Assembly: GCA_029554865.1 (NCBI GenBank)
Contig: JAKPUX010000331.1
Span: 1 to 63,063, forward strand
From: a bacterium
Lineage (GTDB): Bacteria > Zhuqueibacterota > Zhuqueibacteria > Residuimicrobiales > Residuimicrobiaceae
Length of the DNA stretch: 63,063 nt
Direction of reading: 5' to 3'
The first letter of the stretch is position 1. Each line of letters opens with the position of its first letter. Both the position numbers and the translations under genes were made by a program. Below are positions 24,340 to 33,981 of the stretch, in pieces. Below the pieces are notes generated by a model that saw nothing but the letters and a program-made list of their open reading frames with translations, made no database searches and was not told the origin of the DNA.

Positions 24340-27291
24340 ATGCTGACGAAAAGACACTACGCCTCGTTACTGCTCCTCCTGCTGGTACTTCATACCTCTG
24401 ACGCAGCCGGCCAGCTCAGCATCCAATCCACCAGGCGAATGGATCTGGTCTATTTCGGCAGGGTTCACGAGTTCATTATCCCCCATCTCTCGCGCTGCTA
24501 CCTGAATGCCCGCAGTTTCGAGAGCCGGCTCTTCGACTATCACAGCGATGAAAAAACCACCGTTTACCTCCAGGATTTCGGGGATTATGGCAATGCAGGG
24601 GCCATCTCCGTACCCCATAATTTTATCCGCATGGAGCTCGCTCCCCACAATTACATCTTAGAGACCACAACGGCCAACGAACGCATCAACTGGCTGATGA
24701 ACCATGAGACTGTGCACGTCATCACCACCGATCAGGCGGCCGGCAGCGACCATCTCTTTCGCGCTCTTTTTTGCGGCAAGGTGCAGGACGACGCGGACGA
24801 TCCGGTCTCCCTCCTCTATGCCTATCTCACCACACCGCGGCTGCTGACCCCGCGCTGGTATCTTGAGGGCATAGCCGTTTTCATGGAGACCTGGCTGGCG
24901 GGCGGCCTGGGACGGGCTCAGGGTTCCTATGACGAAATGGTCTTCCGCGCCATGGTCTGCGACCGGGCCCCTTTTTACAATGTGGTCGGGCTCGAAGCGG
25001 AGGGGACGGCGATCGATTTTCAGGTCGGCGCCAATTCCTATCTCTACGGCGCCCGTTTCGTCAGCTATCTCGGGTATGAATACGGCCCGGAGAAGGTGGT
25101 GGAGTGGTATAGACGGAGCGAGGGCAGCAAGAGGTATTTCGCAGCGCAGTTCAAAAAGGTCTTCGGGGCGAGCCTCGCCGATGAGTGGTCCCGGTGGATC
25201 GCCTGGGAACATGGCTGGCAGCAGGCCAATCTCGATTCTCTCCGCCGCCAACCCGTGACTCCCTTCCGGGCGATCTCCCGGCGTGCCCTCGGCTCGGTCT
25301 CGCGCGGTTTTTACGATCCCGACCGCAACAGATTGTACACTGCACTCCTCTATCCCGGCCAGGTCGCCCACATCGCCGCCCTGGACCTGGCCACTGGCGG
25401 CCTCGAGCCCATCTGCGAGGTCAAAGGCCCGACCCTCTACTCCGTAACCTCGCTGGCCTGGAATCCCGCTGCCGAGGCCCTCTTTTACACCAGCGACAAT
25501 CAGCGCTGGCGCGATCTCAACATCGTCGATATCAGGACCGGCCGCTCGCGGCGTCTGATCAAGGACGGTCGCATCGGCGACCTCGCCTATGACCCCACCG
25601 ACAGCACCCTCTGGGGCGTACGCCACTTTAACGGCTTTTCCACCCTGGTCGCCATCCCCTGGCCCTGGCGGGAATGGAAACAGGTCCGCTCCTTTCCCTA
25701 CGGCCAGGACATCTTCGACCTTGCTCTTTCTCCCGATGGATCGATCCTCACCGCCTCGCTGGTCGAAATCTCCGGGCGGCAGAAGCTGATCAAGATCGCC
25801 ACCGCCCAGCCTGACACGTTTGAGGTGCTCTTCGATTTCGAAAACAGCCTGCCGCAGAGTTTCGTCTTTTCACCGGACGGCCGCTACAGCTACGGCTCCT
25901 CCTATTATTCCGGGGTCTCCAATATCTATCGCTACGACTGGGCCAGGGCGGACATGGACATCCTCAGCAACGCCGAGACCGGTTTTTTTCAGCCGGTCCC
26001 GCTCTCTGACGACTCCCTGCTGGTCATGCGCTACAGCGGCCGCGGTTTCATCCCGGGCAAGATCGCCATTCAGGTTCCGGAGCGGGTGAGCGCCGTCACT
26101 TTTCTCGGCGCCGCCCTAGCCAAAGAACATCCGGTCGTGCGCAGCTGGAAGATCGGTTCTCCTGCTCATATTGCGCCCGATTCGCTGCTTCAACCTGCCA
26201 AACCATATCAATCTCTCAGCTACTTGCGCCTGGGCTCGGCCTGGCCGGTCGTCCGCGGCTATAAGGAGAGCGCCGCCATCGGTTACCGCGCCAATTTCAT
26301 GGATCTCATCGGCGCAGCCGGCATGAAGGTCTCGGCCCTCTACAGCCCGGATCGCAGTCTGCCCGCCGACGAGCGGCTCCATCTGGGGATAGATGGATAC
26401 TGGTGGCAGTGGAACGTCAGCGCCACTCTCAACCATGCCGATTTCTACGACCTTTTCGGTCCGACCAAAATCAGCCGCAAGGGCTATGCCCTGCAGGCGC
26501 AGTACCGCAAGAACCTGATTTACGACAAACCCCGCACCCTGGACCTCTCCGCCAGCCTCCAGCATTACGGCGGCATGGATCGTCTGCCGGATTACCAGAA
26601 CATCGCGGCCTCCTACGACCGCATGTCCGCCGCCAGGATCGCCCTGGATTACCAGTACCTGCGCAAGTCTCTCGGTGCGGTCGACGACGAAAAGGGAATC
26701 CGCCTGCGGGCTTTCACAGCAGCCTCTCTCGTCAACGGCCGGCTCTACCCGCGTATCTACAGTCACCTCGATTATGGCATCCCGCTGGCGCTCGATCACT
26801 CTTCCCTCTGGCTGCGCACATCAGCCGGTCATTGCTTCGGCAGCTCCGGGAACCCCTTCGCCAATTTTTTCTTCGGCGGTTTTGGCAACAACTGGGTCGA
26901 CCGTGGAACGGAAAAACGCTATCGGGAATACTTCAGTTTTCCGGGCCTCGAGCTGAATGCCCTGGGGGGCAGGAGTTATGGCAGGGCCATGCTCGAGTGG
27001 AATCTGCCGCCCCTGCGCTTCAGCAGCCTTGGCATTACCAGCCTCTACTGCCGTTGGCTGCGGACTGCGGTGTTCGCCTCCGCCATTCTGACCAATCCCG
27101 AACGCGCCAAAGGCGGCCAGGAAATGGGCGCGCTGGGGATTCGCCGCAGCCTGGCCAATCTCGGCATCCAGGCCGATTTCCGCCTGGTGAGTCTGTCGCG
27201 CTTTGATTCGACCTTTTCTTTGGGGTACGCCGTTGCCCTCGAGGGCGAAAGGAAAAACAAGGAATTCATGATCTCTCTGAAAATTTTATGA
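24340..27291 (+). CDS. Zinc metalloprotease / beta-propeller / outer-membrane barrel fusion
   Basis: A 983-residue exported protein with a signal peptide ending DAAGQ. Residues about 30-280 resemble a peptidase MA-like gluzincin: NHETVHVI gives the HExxH site (His122, Glu123, His126), and YLEGIAVFMETW gives the expected third zinc ligand Glu176. Residues about 300-600 are TolB/WD-like propeller blades (SLAWNPAAEALFYTSDN; FSPDGRYSYGSS). The last 360 residues are rich in alternating aromatic strands (NVSATLNHADFYDLF; WLRTSAGHCFGSSGNPF), as in a surface-exposed outer-membrane barrel, ending SLKIL. It follows the sigma/anti-sigma pair and overlaps the PrsW gene by ATGA. A role in cleaving or sensing envelope proteins is an inference. 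The barrel call rests on pattern only. Confidence 0.75.
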   Translation: MLTKRHYASLLLLLLVLHTSDAAGQLSIQSTRRMDLVYFGRVHEFIIPHLSRCYLNARSFESRLFDYHSDEKTTVYLQDFGDYGNAGAISVPHNFIRMELAPHNYILETTTANERINWLMNHETVHVITTDQAAGSDHLFRALFCGKVQDDADDPVSLLYAYLTTPRLLTPRWYLEGIAVFMETWLAGGLGRAQGSYDEMVFRAMVCDRAPFYNVVGLEAEGTAIDFQVGANSYLYGARFVSYLGYEYGPEKVVEWYRRSEGSKRYFAAQFKKVFGASLADEWSRWIAWEHGWQQANLDSLRRQPVTPFRAISRRALGSVSRGFYDPDRNRLYTALLYPGQVAHIAALDLATGGLEPICEVKGPTLYSVTSLAWNPAAEALFYTSDNQRWRDLNIVDIRTGRSRRLIKDGRIGDLAYDPTDSTLWGVRHFNGFSTLVAIPWPWREWKQVRSFPYGQDIFDLALSPDGSILTASLVEISGRQKLIKIATAQPDTFEVLFDFENSLPQSFVFSPDGRYSYGSSYYSGVSNIYRYDWARADMDILSNAETGFFQPVPLSDDSLLVMRYSGRGFIPGKIAIQVPERVSAVTFLGAALAKEHPVVRSWKIGSPAHIAPDSLLQPAKPYQSLSYLRLGSAWPVVRGYKESAAIGYRANFMDLIGAAGMKVSALYSPDRSLPADERLHLGIDGYWWQWNVSATLNHADFYDLFGPTKISRKGYALQAQYRKNLIYDKPRTLDLSASLQHYGGMDRLPDYQNIAASYDRMSAARIALDYQYLRKSLGAVDDEKGIRLRAFTAASLVNGRLYPRIYSHLDYGIPLALDHSSLWLRTSAGHCFGSSGNPFANFFFGGFGNNWVDRGTEKRYREYFSFPGLELNALGGRSYGRAMLEWNLPPLRFSSLGITSLYCRWLRTAVFASAILTNPERAKGGQEMGALGIRRSLANLGIQADFRLVSLSRFDSTFSLGYAVALEGERKNKEFMISLKIL

Positions 27292-28292
27292 TCTTCTTGC
27301 ACGTCATCCTCAGCCTCGCTCCGGTCGTTCTTCTCGCCCTGCTCCTCCAGCTGCTGGACAGCTACAAACTGGTTCGGGGAGAGGCGGCCGCCACCAGTTT
27401 GATCAAGGGCGCCGGAGCAGCCCTGGTCTGCATGCTGATAAATATGCTCTTCATCCGCAAGCTGCATATCGAGGTGACCCTTTATGCCCGCTATATCGCC
27501 CCCTTCCTCGAGGAGGGGGCAAAAGCCCTGCTCGTCTATGGCCTTATCCGTAAAAAACAGGTCGGTTTTCTCGTCGATGCCGCCATCCACGGCGTGGCGA
27601 TGGGAGCGGGATTTGCCGTGATCGAAAATATCTACTATCTCTACAGCCTGGCCGAATCCAGTTTGATGATCTGGATTATCCGCGGCTTCGGCACTGCGGT
27701 GATGCACGCTTCGTGCACCGCCCTGTTTGCCATTTTGTGCAAGCACCTTCACGACCGCAACGGCCGTCTGGGCATCTCCTGCTGGGGACCCGCCTGGTTT
27801 GTTGCAGCGCTCATCCACTCGGCCTTTAACCATTTTATCCTCTCCCCGCTCCTTTCCACTCTGGTAATCCTGGCGATCCTGCCGGTTTTCATCATCTTGG
27901 TCTATGAATACAGCGAACGCTCGCTGCGCAAATGGCTGGCCCTCAGCATGGATGAAGAGATGGCCATGTTGGAGATCATCCTCAGCGGCCGCTTCACAGA
28001 GAGCAAATTCGGACAGTATCTGCTCTCCCTTCGTGACCATTTCCCACCGGCCGTTGTGGTGGATCTGCTCTGTTATCTGCGCATTTACCTCGAGCTGGCG
28101 ATGCGTGCCAAGGGGATCCTGCTGCTGCGGCAGCATGGCCTGCCTGCCCAGCCGGATACCGCTCTCAGGGAGAAATTCAATGAATTCAAATATCTCGAAA
28201 AGTCCATCGGCCGCACCGGCAAGCTGGCCCTGGTCCCCTTCATGCGCATCAGGGACCGGGAACTGTGGCAGCTCTACATGCTCGAGAAGTAG
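27288..28292 (+). CDS. prsW: PrsW-type intramembrane metalloprotease
   Basis: A 334-residue protein whose first 215 residues carry about seven hydrophobic helices. PrsW hallmarks are visible: FLEEGAK (Glu75, Glu76, Lys79), AVIENIYY (Glu113, Asn114), a helix with MHASCTALFA (His140) and HSAFNHF (His177), together the expected metal-binding site. A soluble C-terminal region of about 110 residues is not typical and is unassigned. In Bacillus, PrsW makes the first cut in the anti-sigma factor RsiW. Here the gene overlaps the zinc-protease gene by ATGA and lies 3.1 kb after a membrane anti-sigma-like gene, which makes that protein the obvious candidate substrate. Confidence 0.88.
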   Translation: MIFLHVILSLAPVVLLALLLQLLDSYKLVRGEAAATSLIKGAGAALVCMLINMLFIRKLHIEVTLYARYIAPFLEEGAKALLVYGLIRKKQVGFLVDAAIHGVAMGAGFAVIENIYYLYSLAESSLMIWIIRGFGTAVMHASCTALFAILCKHLHDRNGRLGISCWGPAWFVAALIHSAFNHFILSPLLSTLVILAILPVFIILVYEYSERSLRKWLALSMDEEMAMLEIILSGRFTESKFGQYLLSLRDHFPPAVVVDLLCYLRIYLELAMRAKGILLLRQHGLPAQPDTALREKFNEFKYLEKSIGRTGKLALVPFMRIRDRELWQLYMLEK

Positions 28293-28309
28293 GCTGCCGG
28301 CGGGTGGAA

Positions 28310-28336
28310 CAGGAATCTTAAGACCGGCGATTCCTG
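28310..28336 (+). other. Stem-loop after the prsW-like gene
   Basis: Arms CAGGAATC (28310-28317) and GATTCCTG (28329-28336) pair perfectly. A run of six T residues occurs 18 bases further on, too distant for a classical terminator. The stem lies just upstream of the candidate promoter for the response-regulator operon. Confidence 0.4.
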
Positions 28337-28361
28337 CCGAAAAGAATCCCCTCATTTTTTC

Positions 28362-28390
28362 TTGTAATTAACAGGATGATTGGGTACTTT
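28362..28390 (+). promoter_or_regulatory. Candidate sigma70-like promoter for the response regulator operon
   Basis: TTGTAA at 28362-28367 and TACTTT at 28385-28390 are spaced by 17 bases in a locally AT-rich stretch. The predicted start is about 45 bases upstream of the response-regulator ATG. The -10 box is only a moderate match. Confidence 0.45.
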
Positions 28391-28441
28391 TTACTAATGT
28401 GGCGGCAGGCAGGGTACAGCAGCGACACGGAGGAGCGTGAC

Positions 28442-28822
28442 ATGAAGGTGATGGTCGTCGATGACGAACGGGATATCGAGCTGCTTTTCCGGCAGCATTT
28501 CCGCAAGGAGATCCGCCAGCAGCAGATCGATTTCAGCTTTGCCCTTTCCGGTGAGGAAGCCCTGCAGCAGCTGCGCGACATGCGCCAGCCCCCGGCGGTT
28601 GTCCTCATCCTCTCCGATATCAATATGCCCGGCATGAATGGCCTGCAGCTGCTCAAGGCCGTCAAGCATGATTTCCCCGCCATCAGGGTCGCCATGATCA
28701 CCGCTTACAGTAACCAGTACTATGAGGATGCCATGGCGTCCGGAGCGGATCACTACTATACCAAACCCATAGATTTTACGCAGCTTAAAAATGAGCTCTT
28801 CATGGAGGCGGTCCATGGCTAA
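28442..28822 (+). CDS. Single-domain response regulator
   Basis: A 126-residue CheY-like receiver with no output domain. The acidic pair is Asp7/Asp8, the phospho-acceptor is Asp59 in LILSDINMPGMNG, and the conserved Lys is 108 in YYTKPID. The start at 28442 has GGAGGA 7 nt upstream. It overlaps the following histidine kinase gene by 8 bases. With that kinase and the receiver-PP2C protein downstream it may form a short phosphorelay, or it may bind a partner protein directly. Confidence 0.93.
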   Translation: MKVMVVDDERDIELLFRQHFRKEIRQQQIDFSFALSGEEALQQLRDMRQPPAVVLILSDINMPGMNGLQLLKAVKHDFPAIRVAMITAYSNQYYEDAMASGADHYYTKPIDFTQLKNELFMEAVHG

Positions 28823-31800
28823 AAACCGCTTACTGATCCTGCTGCTGCTCGGCGCAATCGCCCATGCGGCTGAAACCGGCATGCCATTTATGACCGTGTA
28901 TCCCAGCAAAGAGTTCGGCGGCCACACCCAGTTCTGGTCGATCGAACAGGATAAACGCGGGCTGATGTATATCGGGGATGGCTATGGTATACAGGAATTC
29001 GACGGCGCGAACTGGCGGCTGATCATCAATGCCAACCATACCTTTGGCAGATCTCTCTCCAGAGATGAAAACGGCAGGATCTATGCCGGTTCCTCCGCTA
29101 TGCTGGGATACCTGGCAGCGGACGAACGCGGAGAGATGCAGTACTGCTCGCTCATGGAGTACATCAAGCCCGAAGACCGCCAGTTTAATTATGTCTGGTC
29201 GGTCCAGGCCACCCGCGAAGGTATCTATTTTCAGACCAACGAAAGGCTTTTCCGCTTTCATCCCCCCGAATCCGGCGCCGCAGCCGGGGTGTGGACGGTC
29301 GATGTCTGGCGCCCGCAAGAATTGTTCGGCTATACCTTCTGGCTGGATCAGACTCTCTACGTCCAGCAGTATGGCGTCGGCCTTATGAAAATGGAGCAGG
29401 ATTCGCTGGTGCTGCTCCCCGGCGGAGGGCAGTTTGCCGATGACCGGATCAATGTCATGCTGCCCTTCCCGGGCAAGGCTGGACATTACCTGGTAGGCAC
29501 ATTTACCCGCGGATTGTTTCTGTGGGATGGGACCACATTCCAGCCTCTCCCGACCGAGGTGGACAACCTGCTCCGCCAGGGAACGATTTATGCCGGCGTG
29601 GTTACGCCGGACAGCTGTTTTGCCCTCGGTACCATGGCCAATGGACTGGTCATCATCGACCGTGATGGCAGGATGAGACTGCATTTTTCCCAGACTAATG
29701 GGTTCCTCTCCAATACGGTGAGCTGCCTGTACATGGACCGGCAAAACAACCTCTGGGTGGGCATGGATGGGGGGGTTGCTGTGCTCGAATACAATTCTCC
29801 CCTCTCAGAGTTTATCATTCCTGGCGGCAGCGGCCCTTCCGATTTTTGCCGATACCACGGTGTACTCTATATTACCTGCAACGATGGCGTCTATTATCTC
29901 GATGAAGTGGATGGCCGGTTCAAGATGATCGACGGCATTGCCGGCAATGCTCAATCTTTCTTTTTTTTCCAGATCAATGGCGAACTCTTTGTCACGGTCA
30001 ACGAGGGCATCTATCGTATTCAGGGCAAGAAGCCCCATTTGGTCATGCCGTCCCGGGAAATGTCCGTACCGGTTCTGCATATGAGCGCTCTGAGCCTGGC
30101 GCCCGATCTGATTATCGCCGGAAAATCCAGCGGGGCCGATCTTTTGCGCTATAACGCCTCCCATCCCCAACGTCTCAGCTGGTTGGGCAGCATACCGGAG
30201 GTTTACGAATATATCCGGCAAGCTATGGAAGCCGAACCAGGCGTGGTCTGGCTGGGTACCATGGATGCCGGGTTGATCCGGCTGACTTTCAATAAGGACC
30301 GGCTGCTTGACCCTGTTATCGAAAGATTTGGCATGGAACATGGATTGCCGCCGGGCGGGGCGGTATTCTATAACCCGGGCGGCCGGCCGGTGTTTTGCAC
30401 AAAAAAAGGTGTTTACCAGTTCAACCCGGCTCAAAACAGATTCTCACCCGACCCGTTTTTTAAGGATTTGGGCCTGGGTATAAATCCCGATGAAAGCATC
30501 ATTGTGGCGGATGCCCAGGGCAACTTCTGGGCCAATCTGGGCAAGGAATCGGCTGTATATAAAAAATTGCCTGATGGCCAATACAAACTGGAAAAGGCGC
30601 AGTTGGCGCGATTCGTCGATGAAGTGATCAATATTATCTTTCCGGAGAGCGATGGCGTCATCTGGTTCGGCGCGGCGAACCGCGTCATCCGTTTTTCGCA
30701 CGGCCTGCAAGAGAGGGATCTGACCGATTTTCCGGCGATCATTCGCCGCGTCGCCCTGGCCGGCGATTCGGTTGTCTATTACGGCGCTGCCCTGCCCGGC
30801 CATCGTCTGCAGGACCCGGCGGCACAGCGTTTTCCATTTCGCAACAATGCCCTGCGTTTCGATTTTTCCGCTTCGTCCTATCTTAATCCTCGCGCCAACG
30901 CTTTCCGCACCCGGCTCGAGGGCTTCGATGCAGGCTGGTCGTCCTGGAGCCGTGAAACCCGGCGCGACTATACCAATCTCCCCGCCGGAAAATACCGCTT
31001 TCGCGTTCAGGCGCGCAACATCTTTCAACAGGAGAGCAAGGAAGATCTCTATGCCTTCACCATCACCCCCCCCTGGTACAGAAGTTGGTGGGCATGGCTG
31101 TTCTACCTGCTCTGCGCCGGCGGCTTGATCGCTGGGCTGGTTCGCGTTCGCACCCGGCAGCTGGAGGAGCGCGGCCGGGCGCTGGAAAAGATCGTCCAGG
31201 AGCGTACGGCCGAGATACAGGCGCAGAAAAATAACGTCGAAAAGCTCAGCCTGATCGGCCGCGAGATCACCGCGACCCTCTCGATCGGGAATATCATCCA
31301 CACCATCTATGAAAACGTCAATCAATTGATGGATGCCTCCGTCTTTGGCATCGGCCTCTACAATGCAGACCAGCAGACCCTCGATTTCCCCGGCACGACC
31401 GAGAAGAACGAGCTTCTGGCTCCCTATACTCTCTCGCTCTCGGATGAGAACCGCCTGGCGGTCTGGTGCTTCAAGAACCAGAAAGAGGTGATCATCAACG
31501 ACTATGCCGAGGATTTCAGCGCCTATATCCAGCAACTGCAGGCGCCGGTCGCCGGCGAAAATCCCGAATCCATTCTCTACCTGCCCCTGACCTACAAGGA
31601 TAAGCGCATCGGCGTCATCACCGCGCAGAGTTTCAATAAAAACGCCTACACCGATTACCATCTCAACATGCTGCGCAACCTGGCCACCTACAGCGCCATT
31701 GCCCTCGAAAACGCCGATGCCTACCGCCAGGTGAATGAGCTGCTCGCCGATCTCAAGAACACCCAGGAAAAACTGGTCACACAGTCCAAGTTGGCCGCGC

Positions 31801-32555
31801 TGGGCGCCCTCACCGCCGGCATCGCCCACGAGATCAAGAATCCCCTCAACTTTGTCAACAATTTTGCCGAGCTCATCACCGATCTGGTCGCCGAGCTGAG
31901 GGAGGTCTTGACGGCAGAAATGGGCGAGGCGGCGACAGCGAAAAAAAACGAGGCCATGGAGATCCTGGATACCCTGCAGCAGAATGGTGCCAAGATCATC
32001 GAGCATGGCAAGCGGGCGGACAGCATTGTCAAGAGCATGCTGCAGCATTCCCGCGGCAAATCGGATGAACGCCAGCCCACCGATATCAATGCCGTGCTCG
32101 CCGAAGATATCAATCTGGCCTACCACGGCATGCGCGCCCAGGACAGCACCTTTAATATCAAGATCGAGACCGATTTTGATCCTGCCGTCGGCAAACTGAA
32201 TATTGTCCCTCAGGATGTCAGCCGCGTCTTTCTCAACATCATCACCAACGGCTGTTACGAGGCGCATCGCAAAAAACAGGAACAAAACGGCGAGTTCTCG
32301 CCAACGCTCTCGGTCAAAACCCGGAACCTCGCGAACCTGGTCGAGGTGCGCATCCGTGACAACGGCAACGGGATTCCGGCAGGTGTTCGGGAAAAACTCT
32401 TCACACCCTTTTTCACCACCAAGCCGCCCGGTAAGGGAACAGGTCTCGGACTGTCGATCAGCTACGACGTCATCGTACATCAGCACGGCGGCCAGTTATT
32501 CTTTGAATCCGAAGAAGGCCGATTTGCAGAATTTATCATCCACTTGCCCAAATAA
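28815..32555 (+). CDS. Propeller-sensor hybrid histidine kinase (Y_Y_Y, GAF, HisKA, HATPase)
   Basis: A 1246-residue sensor. The ATG has GGAGG 6 nt upstream, inside the end of the receiver gene, and encodes a signal peptide ending AIAHA. Residues about 25-660 are a two-component-regulator propeller with repeated W-x-G-T/M-D-x-G-type blades ([14 protein letters not shown]). A Y_Y_Y-like domain (about 672-753) and a membrane helix (758-778) follow. The cytoplasmic part has a coiled coil, a GAF domain (about 825-975), the H-box [19 protein letters not shown] with phospho-acceptor His1005, and a HATPase domain with DNGNGIP and [11 protein letters not shown]. The ligand is unknown. The cytoplasmic half is almost the same as that of the kinase at 55351-57384. 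It probably signals to the receiver proteins encoded on each side. Confidence 0.92.
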   Translation: MAKNRLLILLLLGAIAHAAETGMPFMTVYPSKEFGGHTQFWSIEQDKRGLMYIGDGYGIQEFDGANWRLIINANHTFGRSLSRDENGRIYAGSSAMLGYLAADERGEMQYCSLMEYIKPEDRQFNYVWSVQATREGIYFQTNERLFRFHPPESGAAAGVWTVDVWRPQELFGYTFWLDQTLYVQQYGVGLMKMEQDSLVLLPGGGQFADDRINVMLPFPGKAGHYLVGTFTRGLFLWDGTTFQPLPTEVDNLLRQGTIYAGVVTPDSCFALGTMANGLVIIDRDGRMRLHFSQTNGFLSNTVSCLYMDRQNNLWVGMDGGVAVLEYNSPLSEFIIPGGSGPSDFCRYHGVLYITCNDGVYYLDEVDGRFKMIDGIAGNAQSFFFFQINGELFVTVNEGIYRIQGKKPHLVMPSREMSVPVLHMSALSLAPDLIIAGKSSGADLLRYNASHPQRLSWLGSIPEVYEYIRQAMEAEPGVVWLGTMDAGLIRLTFNKDRLLDPVIERFGMEHGLPPGGAVFYNPGGRPVFCTKKGVYQFNPAQNRFSPDPFFKDLGLGINPDESIIVADAQGNFWANLGKESAVYKKLPDGQYKLEKAQLARFVDEVINIIFPESDGVIWFGAANRVIRFSHGLQERDLTDFPAIIRRVALAGDSVVYYGAALPGHRLQDPAAQRFPFRNNALRFDFSASSYLNPRANAFRTRLEGFDAGWSSWSRETRRDYTNLPAGKYRFRVQARNIFQQESKEDLYAFTITPPWYRSWWAWLFYLLCAGGLIAGLVRVRTRQLEERGRALEKIVQERTAEIQAQKNNVEKLSLIGREITATLSIGNIIHTIYENVNQLMDASVFGIGLYNADQQTLDFPGTTEKNELLAPYTLSLSDENRLAVWCFKNQKEVIINDYAEDFSAYIQQLQAPVAGENPESILYLPLTYKDKRIGVITAQSFNKNAYTDYHLNMLRNLATYSAIALENADAYRQVNELLADLKNTQEKLVTQSKLAALGALTAGIAHEIKNPLNFVNNFAELITDLVAELREVLTAEMGEAATAKKNEAMEILDTLQQNGAKIIEHGKRADSIVKSMLQHSRGKSDERQPTDINAVLAEDINLAYHGMRAQDSTFNIKIETDFDPAVGKLNIVPQDVSRVFLNIITNGCYEAHRKKQEQNGEFSPTLSVKTRNLANLVEVRIRDNGNGIPAGVREKLFTPFFTTKPPGKGTGLGLSISYDVIVHQHGGQLFFESEEGRFAEFIIHLPK

Positions 32556-32577
32556 CGCCTATTCTCAGGAGAAACAG

Positions 32578-33744
32578 ATGCCCGCAAAAATCCTGGTCGT
32601 GGATGACGAACCGGATCTGGAACAGCTCATCCTGCAAAAATTCCGCAAACAGATTCGCGAGGGAGCCTTCACCTTTAAATTCGCCGGCAATGGGGTCCAG
32701 GCCCTCGAACGGCTGGCGGAGGACGAAGCCATCGATCTGGTTCTGACCGATATCAACATGCCCGAGATGGATGGCCTCACTTTGCTGAATCGCATCAAGG
32801 AACAGGAGAACCCGCTTCTCCGCTCCGTCATCGTCTCCGCTTACGGGGATATTGAGAATATCCGCACGGCGATGAATCGCGGCGCCTTTGATTTTATCAT
32901 CAAACCCATCGACCTCAACGATCTCGAGATCACCATTGACAAATCGCTGAACGACCTGCGGGTGCTCAAGGAGGCGATGCAGTCGCGCGACCAGCTGCTG
33001 TTCATCAAGCACGAGCTCGGTATCGCCACTGAGATTCAGACCTCGATCCTGCCCAAGATGTTTCCCCCATTCCCCGATCGCAAGGAGTTCGATATCTATG
33101 CGAAGATGATCCCGGCCCGCGAGGTCGGCGGTGATTTGTATGATTTTTTTATGATCGACAAAGCGCGCGTTGGCGTCATCATTGGGGACGTCTCGGGCAA
33201 GGGCATCCCTGCGGCGATGTTCATGGCGGTGAGCAAGACCCTGCTCAAGGCCACGGCTCTGAAAGGCATCCCCCCGGATTCCTGCCTTGAGAGTGTCAAC
33301 AAGGTTCTGGTCGACGAGAGCCTGCCCTCGATGTTCGTCACGGTTTTTTACGGCATCTTTGATACGCGCAATGGTTCGTTCGAGTATTGCAACGGCGGCC
33401 ATAATCCTCCCTACCTCATCAGTGCGGAGGGGAAGGTCCGTCAGCTTGACAATCGCGGCGGGGTTTTCCTCGGGGCCTTGAAGAATCTCGAATATGAATC
33501 CAATGTCGTCATGCTCCAGCCCGGGGAGACCCTGTTTCTGATTACCGACGGCATCACCGAGGCCATGAACCCCGGGGAGGAGATGTTTGGGGAAAAGCGG
33601 ACAGAAGAATCCCTGCAGTCCCACGCCGGTGAATCCCTGAACAATCTCGTGGAAAACATGATCAAAGAGGTACAAGCCTTTGCGGGTGCGCAGGAGCAGT
33701 CCGATGACATGACCTGCCTGACGCTGCGCTACTTTGGCCGGTAA
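32578..33744 (+). CDS. Response regulator fused to PP2C/RsbU-type phosphatase
   Basis: A 388-residue protein, ATG 5 nt after AGGAGA. Residues 1-125 are a receiver with phospho-acceptor Asp58 (LVLTDINMPEMDG) and the conserved Lys in FIIKPID. A short helical linker leads to a SpoIIE/RsbU-like PP2C domain (about 165-388) with AREVGGDLYDFF, IGDVSGKGIPAAMFM, CNGGHNPP and the terminal QSDDMTCLTLRY metal site. Such enzymes dephosphorylate STAS antagonists. The matching RsbV-like and RsbW-like proteins are encoded 10 kb upstream in the same island. The gene follows the kinase by 22 bases, so the kinase probably controls the phosphatase. Confidence 0.93.
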   Translation: MPAKILVVDDEPDLEQLILQKFRKQIREGAFTFKFAGNGVQALERLAEDEAIDLVLTDINMPEMDGLTLLNRIKEQENPLLRSVIVSAYGDIENIRTAMNRGAFDFIIKPIDLNDLEITIDKSLNDLRVLKEAMQSRDQLLFIKHELGIATEIQTSILPKMFPPFPDRKEFDIYAKMIPAREVGGDLYDFFMIDKARVGVIIGDVSGKGIPAAMFMAVSKTLLKATALKGIPPDSCLESVNKVLVDESLPSMFVTVFYGIFDTRNGSFEYCNGGHNPPYLISAEGKVRQLDNRGGVFLGALKNLEYESNVVMLQPGETLFLITDGITEAMNPGEEMFGEKRTEESLQSHAGESLNNLVENMIKEVQAFAGAQEQSDDMTCLTLRYFGR

Positions 33745-33798
33745 AGGAAGTGTTCGCGAAGCGGCGCGCCAGCTGCATGCACATACCTGGCTTTCTGC

Positions 33799-33827
33799 TT
33801 GAAATTTTCAATGCGATTTGTTATTAT
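33799..33827 (+). promoter_or_regulatory. Sigma70-like promoter for the HisKA_3 sensor kinase gene
   Basis: TTGAAA at 33799-33804 and TATTAT at 33822-33827 are spaced by 17 bases. The -35 box is the left half of a short palindrome, TTGAAA-T-TTTCAA. The predicted leader is about 145 bases. The rest of the 237-base gap shows nothing else that I can support. Confidence 0.65.
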
Positions 33828-33981
33828 CAGGCAGCGACAGGATGAATATTAAGACGGCCTATGCTGAGCCTGCCTTGATTGTACGGCTTTAGAGCTCTTC
33901 ACAGAGCTGGATCACCACGGCATTTTTCGATCGCCTCCTGGCAGCATTGCTGGACTTTCTGCAGGATCCCGAGAATCCGAT

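Noticed and set aside
30444..32486. 680-residue minus-strand frame across the propeller kinase gene
   Set aside because: The plus strand encodes intact GAF, HisKA and HATPase domains; the reverse frame has no recognisable family.
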